This document shows, in pieces, positions 17,007 to 26,183 of a stretch of DNA of 64,000 nt. Made by a program: the position numbers and the translations under genes. Numbering within the stretch: the first letter of the stretch is position 1; each line of letters starts with the position of its first letter. A model generated the notes under the pieces. That model saw only the letters and a list, made by a program, of their open reading frames with translations, had not been told where the DNA came from and did no database searches. Source of the DNA: Lachnospiraceae bacterium (GTDB lineage Bacteria; Bacillota; Clostridia; Lachnospirales; Lachnospiraceae); the NCBI GenBank assembly GCA_016288005.1, contig JAEEXY010000004.1, positions 1 through 64,000 of the forward strand, written 5' to 3'.

Positions 17007-18188
17007 ATGAGGAAATTATGTCTTTTGGGATCCACAGGCTCCATCGGGACCCAGACGATCGATGTTGCGAACAGGCTCGGCGGCTTTGAGGTTTATTCCC
17101 TCGCGGCGCGTTCGAGCATTGACAGACTTGAGGAGCAGGCGAGGGCTCTGCGCCCGAAGAGAGTCTGCGTTTTTGATGAAGAAAAAGCCGAAGAGTTCAG
17201 GAAAAGGACGGCCGATCTGGCAGTCGATGTCGTAACCGGCATGGAGGGACTCATCGATCTGGCCTCTGACCCGGCCAACGATCTGACAGTGACGGCCCTC
17301 GTCGGCATGATCGGTATCCGTCCGACCATAGCCGCGATAGAGGCGGGCTGTGACGTAGCGCTGGCCAATAAGGAAACACTGGTAACCGCAGGGCATATCA
17401 TCATGTCTCTGCTTGCCGAAAAAGGAGTGAGACTCCTGCCGATAGACAGCGAACATTCCGCCATATTCCAGTGCCTGCAGGGACACTGCGGACCCGATGG
17501 GCATTATCCGTTCCCCGATGAGTGCGGCATAGAAAAGATACTGCTCACAGCCTCGGGAGGACCGTTCAGGGGCATGAGATATGATGAACTGACAACTAAG
17601 ACCGCGGCGGACGCGCTTAAGCATCCCAACTGGCTCATGGGACCGAAGATCACCGTGGATTCCGCGTCAATGGTCAATAAGGCGCTCGAGGTCATGGAGG
17701 CAAGATGGCTCTTTAACGTCGCGCCCGATGACATAGAGGTAGTGATACAGCCTAAGAGCATCATCCATTCCGCCGTGCAGTTTAAGGACGGCGCGATCCT
17801 GGCGCAGATGGGACTGCCCGATATGAGACTCCCGATACAGTACGCGCTGTATTATCCCAAGAGGCTTCCGGGGCCCGAGGCGAGACTTGACCTGTTCGAG
17901 CTGGCCCGCATAGAATTTGAAAAACCCGACTATTCAACATTTAAAGGTCTTAAGCTCGGACTGGACGCGATCAGGCAGGGCGGCAGCATCTGCACCGTAT
18001 TCAATGCCGCGAACGAATATGCCGTTGCCCGTTTTTTGAAAGGCGAGATCGGATTTACCGGCATTTACGATATCATAGAACACTGCATGAACGGGCATGA
18101 AAACATCGCTGAGCCCGGTCTGGACGATATCCTTCGGACGGAGGCCGAAACCTATAAAAAGGCTTCCGAATTATTTAGTAAGAATTAA
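17007..18188 (+). CDS. dxr: 1-deoxy-D-xylulose 5-phosphate reductoisomerase
   Basis: 393 residues. N-terminal NADPH loop LLGSTGSIGTQT, metal-binding LPIDSEHSAIFQC, LTASGGPFRG, and HPNWLMGPKITVDSA are all present. It converts DXP to MEP, the committed step of the non-mevalonate isoprenoid route; ispG of the same pathway is two genes downstream. GGAGA precedes the ATG by a few bases. Confidence 0.97.
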   Translation: MRKLCLLGSTGSIGTQTIDVANRLGGFEVYSLAARSSIDRLEEQARALRPKRVCVFDEEKAEEFRKRTADLAVDVVTGMEGLIDLASDPANDLTVTALVGMIGIRPTIAAIEAGCDVALANKETLVTAGHIIMSLLAEKGVRLLPIDSEHSAIFQCLQGHCGPDGHYPFPDECGIEKILLTASGGPFRGMRYDELTTKTAADALKHPNWLMGPKITVDSASMVNKALEVMEARWLFNVAPDDIEVVIQPKSIIHSAVQFKDGAILAQMGLPDMRLPIQYALYYPKRLPGPEARLDLFELARIEFEKPDYSTFKGLKLGLDAIRQGGSICTVFNAANEYAVARFLKGEIGFTGIYDIIEHCMNGHENIAEPGLDDILRTEAETYKKASELFSKN

Positions 18189-18261
18189 TACTAAATTAAT
18201 TAAAATTCCGATCGGGAAAATGGTATTATGGTATCATAGAAACAGATAGGAGTTTTTTGTA

Positions 18262-19569
18262 ATGAGTAAACTGATCAGCATTCTTATAGGCATACTGATC
18301 TTTTGCGTCATCGTGGTCGTACACGAGATGGGGCATCTGATCGTTGCCAAGAAAAACGGCATTCTCGTGCCCGAGTTCCAGGTTGGATTCGGTCCGAAGC
18401 TCTGCTCGTTTAAAAAGGGCGAGACCGAGTACAGCATCAGGCTGATCCCGTTCGGAGGAGCGTGCAAGATGCTCGGAGAGGACGGAGAGAGCGACGACGA
18501 GAGAGCCTATACCAATAAAAAGCCATGGGCACGTTTCGCGACGATATTTGCGGGCCCGTTCTTTAATTTCATCCTGGCGTTCGTGCTGGCGGTCATCGTT
18601 ATCTCGGTAGTCGGTTACGACCCCTGTGTTGTTACCTCCGTTACCGAGGGTTCACCGGTCAGCGAGGCGGGACTTAAGCCCGGCGATCTGATCACCGATT
18701 TTGACGGGCATCATATCTCGATCGGACGCGAGCTGTATATCTTATTTAATTTTGATGAGCTCGAGAACAGGTCGTATTCGCTCACTTATGAGCGCGACGG
18801 AGAGAAATACAAGACTCAGTTCATCCCGGCCCTGAACCGTTCATACAAGCTCGGATTCTACTATACGCCAGATGAGCTGCCTTGCGAGATAAGCAATGTC
18901 ATAAAGGGCGGTGTGCTGGAGAGAGCAGGCATCCGCGCAAAGGATGTAATCGTTGGGATCAATGACGTAGAGATAGCTTCGGGTAAGGCCTTCAGCGAGT
19001 ATATCGGAGAGCATCCGCTCGACGGCAGTGAGGTCCGGTTTACGATAAAGCGCGGCGAGCAGACACAGACGCTCACGCTTACGCCTGAGTTTACCGAGAC
19101 TTATGTTACGGGCTTTAATTACAACTACGGCGGCAGGGAAAAGACAGGTCCGATAGGAGTACTTAAGTATTCCGTTGTTGAGGTCAAATACTGGATCGTC
19201 AATACCTACAAAAGCCTCGGTCAGATATTTAGGGGCAGGGTTTCGGCCGATGATTTCGGCGGACCTGTGCGCATCGTATCGGAGCTCGAGAATACCGTTC
19301 AGGAGTCCAAGTCGGACGGCATCCTTTATGTAGTGCTCAACCTCATGAACTGGGCCATTCTGCTGAGCGCAAACCTCGGAGTCATGAATCTGCTCCCGAT
19401 CCCCGCGCTCGACGGCGGCAGGCTCGTATTCATCATTATCGAGCTTATCAGGGGCAAACCAGTACCGGTCGAGAAAGAGGGCCTGGTACACGCGATCGGC
19501 ATCGTGCTGCTGATGGCTTTGATGGTATTTGTATTCTTTAACGACATCAGGAACGTATTTTTCAGGTAG
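18262..19569 (+). CDS. rseP: Site-2 zinc metalloprotease RseP (M50B)
   Basis: 435 residues. VVHEMGHLIVAKK supplies the HExxH zinc ligands in the first membrane helix, and NLLPIPALDGGR holds the third ligand aspartate. Two PDZ-like segments (about 120-190 and 205-275) lie between membrane parts. RseP-type proteases cleave anti-sigma factors and signal-peptide remnants inside the membrane. It stands between dxr and ispG, a common order in Firmicutes. The start is supported by TAGGAG. Confidence 0.94.
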   Translation: MSKLISILIGILIFCVIVVVHEMGHLIVAKKNGILVPEFQVGFGPKLCSFKKGETEYSIRLIPFGGACKMLGEDGESDDERAYTNKKPWARFATIFAGPFFNFILAFVLAVIVISVVGYDPCVVTSVTEGSPVSEAGLKPGDLITDFDGHHISIGRELYILFNFDELENRSYSLTYERDGEKYKTQFIPALNRSYKLGFYYTPDELPCEISNVIKGGVLERAGIRAKDVIVGINDVEIASGKAFSEYIGEHPLDGSEVRFTIKRGEQTQTLTLTPEFTETYVTGFNYNYGGREKTGPIGVLKYSVVEVKYWIVNTYKSLGQIFRGRVSADDFGGPVRIVSELENTVQESKSDGILYVVLNLMNWAILLSANLGVMNLLPIPALDGGRLVFIIIELIRGKPVPVEKEGLVHAIGIVLLMALMVFVFFNDIRNVFFR

Positions 19570-19572
19570 ATT

Positions 19573-20643
19573 ATGGAAAGACGCAATTCAAGAACAGTAA
19601 ATATAGGCAAAACGGCGATCGGTGGTTCCAACCCGATCGCTGTTCAGTCAATGACAAATACAAAGACAGAGGACGCCGCTGCGACCGTGGCCCAGATACT
19701 GGATCTGGAGCGCGCGGGCTGCGATATCATCCGCTGCGCGGTGCCGACTGTTGAGGCGGCTAAGGCGCTGAGGCAGATAAAGGACGGTATCCATATCCCG
19801 CTCGTTGCGGATATACATTTTGATTACAGGCTGGCGATAGCCGCAATCGAAAACGGTGCCGACAAGATCAGGATCAATCCCGGAAACATCGGCTCCGAAG
19901 AGCGCGTACGCGCCGTTGTCGAAAAGGCAAAGGAGTATCATGTCCCTATAAGGGTCGGTGTCAATTCGGGGTCTCTTGAGAAAAAGTATATTGAAAAATA
20001 CGGCAGGGTAACAGCCGAAGGACTCGTGGAGAGCGCTCTCGGACAGGCGCAGAGACTCCTTGACATGGATTTTCATGACATCGTGATATCGATCAAGTCA
20101 TCGGATGTCATGATGTCGGTAAAAGCTCATGAGCTGATCGCCGACAGGACCGATCTGCCGCTGCATGTGGGCATCACGGAGACCGGATCGCTGATCGCCG
20201 GCAATATCAAATCAGCGATGGGCATCGGCATTATCCTGAACGAGGGCATAGGAGATACGATACGTGTATCGCTGACTGCCGATCCTATCGAGGAGATCAG
20301 GTCCGCGAGACTCATCCTGCGTAATCTGGGACTGATGAAGGCCGGCATAGACGTCGTTTCGTGTCCGACCTGCGGCAGGACAAAGATCGATCTGATAGGG
20401 CTCGCGGGACGCGCGGAGGAACTCTGCTCGCACTACGATCTGCCCATCAGGGTCGCGGTCATGGGCTGCGCGGTCAACGGCCCCGGAGAGGCGCGTGAGG
20501 CCGATATAGGCATCGCGGGCGGTGACGGGGAAGGTCTTATTTTCAAAAAGGGTGAAATAGTTAAAAAGGTGCCCGAAGAGCGTCTGCTCGACGAACTTAA
20601 GGCACAGCTGGACGAGATGGTCCAAACCGGTCGGGGAGTGTAA
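19573..20643 (+). CDS. ispG: 4-hydroxy-3-methylbut-2-enyl diphosphate synthase
   Basis: 356 residues. N-terminal TIM-barrel with IGGSNPIAVQSMTNT, and a C-terminal iron-sulphur domain with SCPTCGRTKIDL and GCAVNGPGEA, giving the three cysteines that bind the [4Fe-4S] cluster. It reduces MEcPP to HMBPP. It starts three bases after the rseP stop and ends three before polC, so all three are likely on one transcript. Confidence 0.97.
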   Translation: MERRNSRTVNIGKTAIGGSNPIAVQSMTNTKTEDAAATVAQILDLERAGCDIIRCAVPTVEAAKALRQIKDGIHIPLVADIHFDYRLAIAAIENGADKIRINPGNIGSEERVRAVVEKAKEYHVPIRVGVNSGSLEKKYIEKYGRVTAEGLVESALGQAQRLLDMDFHDIVISIKSSDVMMSVKAHELIADRTDLPLHVGITETGSLIAGNIKSAMGIGIILNEGIGDTIRVSLTADPIEEIRSARLILRNLGLMKAGIDVVSCPTCGRTKIDLIGLAGRAEELCSHYDLPIRVAVMGCAVNGPGEAREADIGIAGGDGEGLIFKKGEIVKKVPEERLLDELKAQLDEMVQTGRGV

Positions 20644-20646
20644 GTA

Positions 20647-23600
20647 ATGCGGTTTTTTGAAGTTTTTTATTCTGTTAATGTCGATGCGAAGCTTAAAAAG
20701 AAGTTCGAGGACGTGGAGGTGGAGAAGCTCCTTGCGTCCAATACGAACAACCATATGTGCGTTAAGCTCGCGTCGCCTTCATATATAGGGCTGGAAACGA
20801 TCAACGAGATGGAGAACATACTCTATCGCCAGGTCTTTTCCAAGGCAGGCAAAAACGTACGCTTAAGCGTGCGTTATTCGTTTGCGGAAGGCATGAGCTT
20901 TGACGAGATATGGAACAGGTATCATGTGTACATAGAGGATGAGCTGGCCTTAAAGAGTCCCGTTATCGCGACTCTTTACCGCAATTCGTTCGTTACGGCT
21001 TCCGGGGGCGAGATCACGATCGATATGCCCGACGGCGGCATCTCTGTCGCAAAGGAGCCTCAGCTGGTATCCATGATGAACTCGATGTGGAAGGACCGTT
21101 TCGGTCTCGATGTCGCGGTAAAGGTCAGATACCATGCGGTTAAGGAACGGGAGACCGAAGAGGAGTATGTATCGGGATTTCTCGGCAATTCCGCGGAGGA
21201 GTCTGCCGCCCGGAATATCGAGGACAGCGCACCTCTGGGCGAGAGCGCTGCGGAGATACGCTCGGAGGCAGGTGCCGATGCGGTGACTAAGGCCGACGGT
21301 GACGCGAAGCCGACGAATAAGCCGGCCGTGACCAAAGACTCCGGCAAAGCAAACGGCAAAGCCGCCGACAAAAAGCCTGCAGGCAAAGAGCCGTTCAAGG
21401 GCCGCGAGGGCGGTAAAGGCGCATACGATAAATTCAGATCCGGATTCAGGAAAAAGATCGTTTCCGACGATCCCGAAGTGTTTTACGGACGCGAGTGCGA
21501 GGGTGACCCCATCAGGATAGCCGATATCGGCAGTGAGCCCGGCGAGGTGGTCGTACAGGGCATGGTGCTGCGTTATGAGGACCGTGAGACCAAGACGGGC
21601 AAGCTCATGGTCACGATCAGCATCACGGATTTTACCGATACGATCGGAGCCAAGCTGTTCCTGTCTGACGATGATAAGGAGAGCGTTCCGAAGCTTATCA
21701 AAGAGGGGAGCTTTATTAAGGTCAAGGGCACGGCTAATGTCGATTCGTGGCCCAAGGATCCCTGGTACGGCGATATGGTAATCGACCGCATCTGGGGCAT
21801 CAAGAGCATATCGGATTTCAGGGTTAAGAGAATGGACAACGCGCCGGTCAAGCGCATTGAGCTCCACGCTCACACCAACATGAGCGATATGGACGGAGTC
21901 ATCGATGCGGGTGATCTTGTTAAGACCGCGTTCAAATGGGGGCATAAGGGCGTCGCGATCACCGATCACGGCGTGGTTCAGTCATTCCCCGTGGCGTATC
22001 ATTGGCTGACCAATCCCAAGAATTTCAAAACTCCCGAGGATCAGCAGCGCGCGAAGGAGTTTAAGATCATATACGGCTGCGAGGGATATATCGTTGACGA
22101 TGAGGTCGATTCCGTTACATACAAGAATAAGACCTATTCAAAGGGTCCTGACGGCAGATATTCGGTCGAGGATATCAGGAAGATGCCTTCGCACCATATC
22201 ATTCTGCTCTGCAAAAACGATGTCGGCAGGATCAATCTCTACAGACTGGTATCCGAAGCCCATCTGACGTATTTCGGCAGATGGCCGAGGATACCGAAGA
22301 GCCTGCTGCGTAAATACAGAGAGGGCATAATCGTGGGTTCCGCGTGTGAGGCGGGAGAGCTCTACCGCGCGATAATCCATGACGCGCCCGAAGAGGAGAT
22401 CGCGAGGATCGCTTCATTTTACGATTATTACGAGATACAGCAGATCGGCAATAACGCGTTTATGCTTTTAGATGAGGATTTCCCCAATATCGAGAGCGAG
22501 GCGGACTTAAAGCGCATCAACAAGCGCATAGCGGAGCTGGCCGATAAGGACGGCAAACTCTGTGTTGCCACCTGCGACGTGCATTACCTCAATCCCGAGG
22601 ATGAGGTCTACCGCCGCATCATAATGTCCGCGAAGGGCTTTAAGGACGCGGACAAGCAGGCCCCCCTGTATCTGCACACGACCGAGGAGATGCTGGAGGA
22701 ATGTGCTTTCCTCGGCAAGGAAAAGGCTTATGAGGTCGTGGTCGAGAATCCGAACAAGATATTCGATATGATCGACTATATCACGCCGGTGCGCCCCGAT
22801 AAGGCGCCTCCGGTCATAGAGGATTCAGATAAGACCCTGCGCCAGATATGTGAGAGAAGGGCGCACGAGCTGTACGGTCCGGAGTTGCCCAAACCTGTCA
22901 GCGACAGGCTCGAGCACGAGCTGAAATCGATCATCAAAAACGGATTCGCGGTTATGTACATAATCGCGCAGAAACTTGTATGGAAGTCCAATGAGGACGG
23001 ATATCTGGTAGGCTCGCGAGGATCTGTCGGTTCGTCGTTTGCGGCGACCATGTCGGGAATCACCGAGATCAATCCGCTGCCGCCGCATTATTACTGCAAA
23101 AAGTGTCATTACAGCGATTTTGACTCCGATGTCTGCAAGGAATACGAGGCCAAATCGGGCTGCGATATGCCCGACGCGGTCTGCCCGGTATGTGGTGAGC
23201 CGCTGACCAAAGAGGGCCATAATATCCCGTTTGAGACATTCCTCGGATTCTACGGAGACAAGGAGCCCGATATCGACCTGAATTTCTCGGGTGAGTACCA
23301 GTCCAAGGCTCATGACTATACCGAAGTTATATTCGGCTACGGACAGACATTCCGCGCAGGGACCATCGGCGCGCTCGCGGACAAGACCGCTTTCGGCTAT
23401 GTTTCGAAATACGATGAGGAGCACGGCATTAAGCACCGCGTCGTTGAAAAGGAGAGGATCGCGAACGGATGCGTGGGCGTACGCCGCACGACGGGCCAGC
23501 ATCCGGGCGGCATCGTCGTTCTGCCTGTGGGTGAGAATATCTATTCGTTCACTCCGGTACAGCATCCCGCCAACGATATGGAAACGCTGACCGTCACGAC

Positions 23601-24744
23601 GCATTTCGATTACCATTCGATCGACCATAACCTGCTGAAACTCGATATCCTCGGTCATGATGATCCGACGATGATACGTATGCTCGAGGATATCACGGGA
23701 CTGGACGCAAAGACTATCCCGATGGACGATCCGGGTGTTATCTCTCTGTTTAAGTCGTGTGACGCGCTCGGAGTTAAGCCTGCCGATATCGATGACGTGG
23801 AGCTGGGCAGTCTCGGACTTCCCGAGCTCGGTACCGATTTCGTTATGCAGATGCTTAAGGATACGAAGCCGTCCTGTTTCTCGGACATGGTCAAGATCGC
23901 GGGTCTGTCGCACGGTACCGACGTCTGGCTGAACAACGCGCAGTACTATATCCAGAACGGCGACTGTACGCTGTCCACAGCGATATGTACGCGTGACGAT
24001 ATCATGATCTATCTGATATCGAAGGGACTCGAGCCGGGCCTTGCATTCAAGACGATGGAGTCTGTCCGCAAGGGCAGAGGCCTCAACCCCGATATGGAGC
24101 AGGCGATGATAGATCATGAGGTGCCGCAGTGGTACATCGATTCCTGCAAAAAGATCAAGTACATGTTCCCGAAGGCGCATGCCTGCGCGTACATGATGAT
24201 GGCATTCCGCATCGCGTACTTTAAGATATACTATCCGCTGGCTTACTATGCGGCTTATTTCAGCATAAGAGCGGCCGATTTCGATTACGCGAAGATGTGC
24301 AAGGGCAAGGAGCATCTGATCGAATGCATGAAAGCACTGAAGCGCAAAAAGGCGGAAGGCACGATCAGCGCAAAGGAAGAAGGCGAGTACGACGATATGC
24401 GCTCGGTACTCGAGTTCTACGCGAGGGGCCTCAAATTCACGCCGATCAACATCTATACCGCAAAGGCACGTCATTTCCAGATAGTGGACAACATGCTGAT
24501 GCCTTCGCTCAGCTCGATAGCGGGTCTCGGCGAGAAGGTAGCGGAGCAGATATACGATGTTGCGGCGAGGACGAAGTTCACGTCCAGAGAGGATTTCAAG
24601 AAGCGCTGCAAGGTCGGTGATACGGTGCTGCAGACGATGAAGGAATTGAATCTTCTCGATGATCTGCCCGAATCGGACCAGATATCGCTCGAGAGTTTCT
24701 TCGGAGCGGCAATGCTTCAGGGCTCGGAGAGCCCGGAAGGCTGA
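20647..24744 (+). CDS. polC: PolC-type DNA polymerase III alpha subunit lacking the exonuclease domain
   Basis: 1365 residues. Order: N-terminal PolC domain (1-about 180); low-complexity Lys/Ala linker (about 190-270); OB domain (about 275-390); PHP domain from H407 (HAHTNMSDMDG, ITDHGVVQSFP); a zinc finger YYCKKCHYSD...CPVCGEPL; PDIDLNFSGEYQ and LKLDILGHDDPTM with the catalytic aspartates; C-terminal helix-hairpin-helix. In usual PolC a DnaQ-like exonuclease (DVETTG, HNASFD, HRAxxDT) of roughly 180 residues interrupts PHP after the YGVEANLVDD segment. Here YGCEGYIVDD is followed about 40 residues later by RINLYRLVSEAHLTYF, with none of those motifs. Proofreading would need a separate enzyme. 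The frame is intact. Confidence 0.95.
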   Translation: MRFFEVFYSVNVDAKLKKKFEDVEVEKLLASNTNNHMCVKLASPSYIGLETINEMENILYRQVFSKAGKNVRLSVRYSFAEGMSFDEIWNRYHVYIEDELALKSPVIATLYRNSFVTASGGEITIDMPDGGISVAKEPQLVSMMNSMWKDRFGLDVAVKVRYHAVKERETEEEYVSGFLGNSAEESAARNIEDSAPLGESAAEIRSEAGADAVTKADGDAKPTNKPAVTKDSGKANGKAADKKPAGKEPFKGREGGKGAYDKFRSGFRKKIVSDDPEVFYGRECEGDPIRIADIGSEPGEVVVQGMVLRYEDRETKTGKLMVTISITDFTDTIGAKLFLSDDDKESVPKLIKEGSFIKVKGTANVDSWPKDPWYGDMVIDRIWGIKSISDFRVKRMDNAPVKRIELHAHTNMSDMDGVIDAGDLVKTAFKWGHKGVAITDHGVVQSFPVAYHWLTNPKNFKTPEDQQRAKEFKIIYGCEGYIVDDEVDSVTYKNKTYSKGPDGRYSVEDIRKMPSHHIILLCKNDVGRINLYRLVSEAHLTYFGRWPRIPKSLLRKYREGIIVGSACEAGELYRAIIHDAPEEEIARIASFYDYYEIQQIGNNAFMLLDEDFPNIESEADLKRINKRIAELADKDGKLCVATCDVHYLNPEDEVYRRIIMSAKGFKDADKQAPLYLHTTEEMLEECAFLGKEKAYEVVVENPNKIFDMIDYITPVRPDKAPPVIEDSDKTLRQICERRAHELYGPELPKPVSDRLEHELKSIIKNGFAVMYIIAQKLVWKSNEDGYLVGSRGSVGSSFAATMSGITEINPLPPHYYCKKCHYSDFDSDVCKEYEAKSGCDMPDAVCPVCGEPLTKEGHNIPFETFLGFYGDKEPDIDLNFSGEYQSKAHDYTEVIFGYGQTFRAGTIGALADKTAFGYVSKYDEEHGIKHRVVEKERIANGCVGVRRTTGQHPGGIVVLPVGENIYSFTPVQHPANDMETLTVTTHFDYHSIDHNLLKLDILGHDDPTMIRMLEDITGLDAKTIPMDDPGVISLFKSCDALGVKPADIDDVELGSLGLPELGTDFVMQMLKDTKPSCFSDMVKIAGLSHGTDVWLNNAQYYIQNGDCTLSTAICTRDDIMIYLISKGLEPGLAFKTMESVRKGRGLNPDMEQAMIDHEVPQWYIDSCKKIKYMFPKAHACAYMMMAFRIAYFKIYYPLAYYAAYFSIRAADFDYAKMCKGKEHLIECMKALKRKKAEGTISAKEEGEYDDMRSVLEFYARGLKFTPINIYTAKARHFQIVDNMLMPSLSSIAGLGEKVAEQIYDVAARTKFTSREDFKKRCKVGDTVLQTMKELNLLDDLPESDQISLESFFGAAMLQGSESPEG

Positions 24745-24790
24745 GCTTAACATGCGGAATCTAAATTTTTGAAATTTTTGAAAAAAGTGC

Positions 24791-24819
24791 TTGCATTTTA
24801 TTTGGGTCTGTAGTAATAT
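24791..24819 (+). promoter_or_regulatory. Promoter of tRNA-Glu
   Basis: TTGCAT (24791-24796), 17-base spacer, TAATAT (24814-24819), 35 bases before the mature tRNA. Confidence 0.7.
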
Positions 24820-24854
24820 ACATATTGCTGACGCGAGAGCTCAGCAATGTGAAT

Positions 24855-24926
24855 GGCGAATTGGTCAAGCGGCTAAGACGCCGCCCTCTCACGGCGGAAA
24901 CAAGGGTTCGATTCCCTTATTCGTCA
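24855..24926 (+). tRNA. tRNA-Glu (anticodon CTC)
   Basis: Cloverleaf: acceptor GGCGAAT with ATTCGTC (one G-U pair), anticodon stem CCGCC/GGCGG closing the loop CTCTCAC, T-arm AAGGG-TTCGATT-CCCTT. The CCA end is not encoded. Confidence 0.95.
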
Positions 24927-24930
24927 TAAG

Positions 24931-24965
24931 AACTCCCGGAACTATCTGTTCCGGGAGTTTTTTTG
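24931..24965 (+). terminator. Intrinsic terminator after tRNA-Glu
   Basis: Perfect 12-bp stem (24931-24942 with 24948-24959), loop TATCT, then a run of T residues. Confidence 0.9.
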
Positions 24966-24970
24966 TAGGG

Positions 24971-25294
24971 TTAGGTACTGGCCGAGTGACGGGACGGGCG
25001 GCAACGATAAAACTTCCGGGACACGCTCTCGCTCCTTTTCGGACGCAGCGGATACTAAGCGCCATCTCGCTTGAAAACAAGCTCGATGTACGTTCGCTCA
25101 GACCTCAGCCCGCGTTTCACGCTTGCTGCCACGGTAATATGCAACTGTTCAAAACCTTCAGTCTTGACAGTTGCATATAACACGTGGCACGGGCTTTCGC
25201 CCGGCTGAGGTCTTTCGCTTCTCGCGCAAGTACCGGCGTCCGGGGCGCGGTCCCGGAAGTTTCATCTGCGGCGCCCGTCCCTGAGACCGGTTAA
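24971..25294. repeat. Long imperfect palindrome (~320 bp)
   Basis: Five colinear blocks pair across a centre near 25157: 24991-25000 with 25272-25281 (10 of 10); 25006-25022 with 25250-25266 (16 of 17); 25040-25046 with 25236-25242 (7 of 7); 25100-25110 with 25203-25213 (11 of 11); 25137-25148 with 25167-25178 (12 of 12, extended imperfectly to 25129 and 25187). The apex loop is 18 bases. It fills the gene-free stretch between the tRNA-Glu terminator and the DUF937 gene. It could be a foldback RNA or the remains of a non-autonomous mobile element; no transposase or clear target duplication is seen. Confidence 0.8.
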
Positions 25295-25341
25295 AAACAA
25301 TAACAAAACAGGCTGAACAGAATAAACGGGAGTTTACACGC

Positions 25342-26079
25342 TTATTTTGCAGGTTTCTTGGCTGAAGAAGCGGGCTTCTTGGCAGAAGAGGTTGATGAAG
25401 CGGGCTTCTTGGCTGTAGATGAAGTAGGTTTTTTAGCAGAGGTTGAAGCAGGCTTTTTAGCAGAGGTTGAGGCGGTTTTTTTAGCCGAAGTTGAAGATGC
25501 CGGCTTCTTGGCTGAAGATGCAGCGGGCTTTTTTGCAGAAGATGCGGGCTTCTTCGGTTTTTTCTTGCCGGAGGCAGTCGTTTCATCGGGATCGACAGAC
25601 ACATCGAGCAGACCGCCGAGGAGTGATCCTAAGCCGCCGGATGAGCCGGAAGAAGAGCTGCCTGACGAAGAGGAGGAGCTGTTGCCGCCGCCGAGTAAAC
25701 CGCCGAGCAGACCGCCCAGGCCGCCGGATGAACTGCTGCCTGCTGATGAGCTGCCTCCGCCGAGGAGACCGCCGAGGAGTGAACCCAGACCGCCCGATGA
25801 ACTGCTCTGGGATGAACTGCCGGAATTATTAGAGCCGTCGCCCAGCAGACCTGAGAGCATGGGACCTGCGCTGCCGAGTACATTTGTTACGGTAGCCAGG
25901 GAGAAACCGGTCTTTTTAGAAACCTTTTTTTCGGTTTCTTTTTCGCTCGTGCCGCCGGCGAGGAGCGGTAGAGCCTCACCGAGAATGCTCATGATGTCAT
26001 TCTTCGATGCACCCGTTTTTTTGCTCACATCGTTTAACTGTTTGCTGCCGATCTGCTTTAAGATATCGGATATGTCCAT
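25342..26079 (-). CDS. DUF937-like protein with Gly/Ser repeats and a histone-H1-like Lys/Ala/Pro tail
   Basis: 245 residues in three parts. Residues 1-80 are helical and contain the SKKTG-type repeats of DUF937/YidB-like proteins. Residues about 81-160 are low complexity, with the unit GGLGSLLGGLLGGG repeated three times between serine-rich spacers. Residues about 168-245 are a strongly basic tail of roughly nine SAKKPAS-like units, resembling eukaryotic histone H1 tails and bacterial H1-like proteins. DNA or nucleic-acid binding by the tail is an inference from composition. A strong AAGGAGG site precedes the ATG. The repeats are encoded by near-identical 24-30-bp DNA units and may vary in number between strains. 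Confidence 0.75.
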   Translation of the reverse strand: MDISDILKQIGSKQLNDVSKKTGASKNDIMSILGEALPLLAGGTSEKETEKKVSKKTGFSLATVTNVLGSAGPMLSGLLGDGSNNSGSSSQSSSSGGLGSLLGGLLGGGSSSAGSSSSGGLGGLLGGLLGGGNSSSSSSGSSSSGSSGGLGSLLGGLLDVSVDPDETTASGKKKPKKPASSAKKPAASSAKKPASSTSAKKTASTSAKKPASTSAKKPTSSTAKKPASSTSSAKKPASSAKKPAK

Positions 26080-26098
26080 TGTTCTCCTCCTTTTATAC

Positions 26099-26116
26099 AG
26101 ACGCGAAAAAGCGTCT
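26099..26116. other. Short leader hairpin of the DUF937-like gene
   Basis: AGACGC (26099-26104) pairs with GCGTCT (26111-26116) around a six-base loop in the 5' leader of the minus-strand gene. Confidence 0.4.
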
Positions 26117-26131
26117 TTTTCTATGCGTTTA

Positions 26132-26161
26132 AGTATAGCACATTACGTTTTTTATTGACAG
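26132..26161 (-). promoter_or_regulatory. Possible promoter of the DUF937-like gene
   Basis: On the minus strand CTGTCA, an 18-base spacer and TATACT. The -35 match is moderate, and it overlaps the divergent promoter on the other strand. Confidence 0.4.
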
Positions 26162-26183
26162 ATTATTCTTATAACGATATTTT
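26155..26183 (+). promoter_or_regulatory. Promoter of the zinc-ribbon membrane protein gene
   Basis: TTGACA (26155-26160), 17-base spacer, TATTTT (26178-26183). The -10 box is the start of an 18-bp tandem repeat. Confidence 0.55.

Noticed and set aside
22825..24753. 642-codon open frame antisense to polC, and similar long antisense frames opposite dxr, trkA and others
   Set aside because: They mirror real genes in a fairly GC-rich genome, have no ribosome-binding sites or recognisable domains, and the sense frames encode clear families.
24791..25180. 129-codon frame across tRNA-Glu and the palindrome
   Set aside because: It reads through a tRNA and its terminator, and the predicted peptide shows no family features.
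25348..25570. Regular repeats that could suggest a CRISPR array
   Set aside because: Units are 24-30 bp, degenerate and without unique spacers; they encode the Lys/Ala/Pro tail of a protein in frame.
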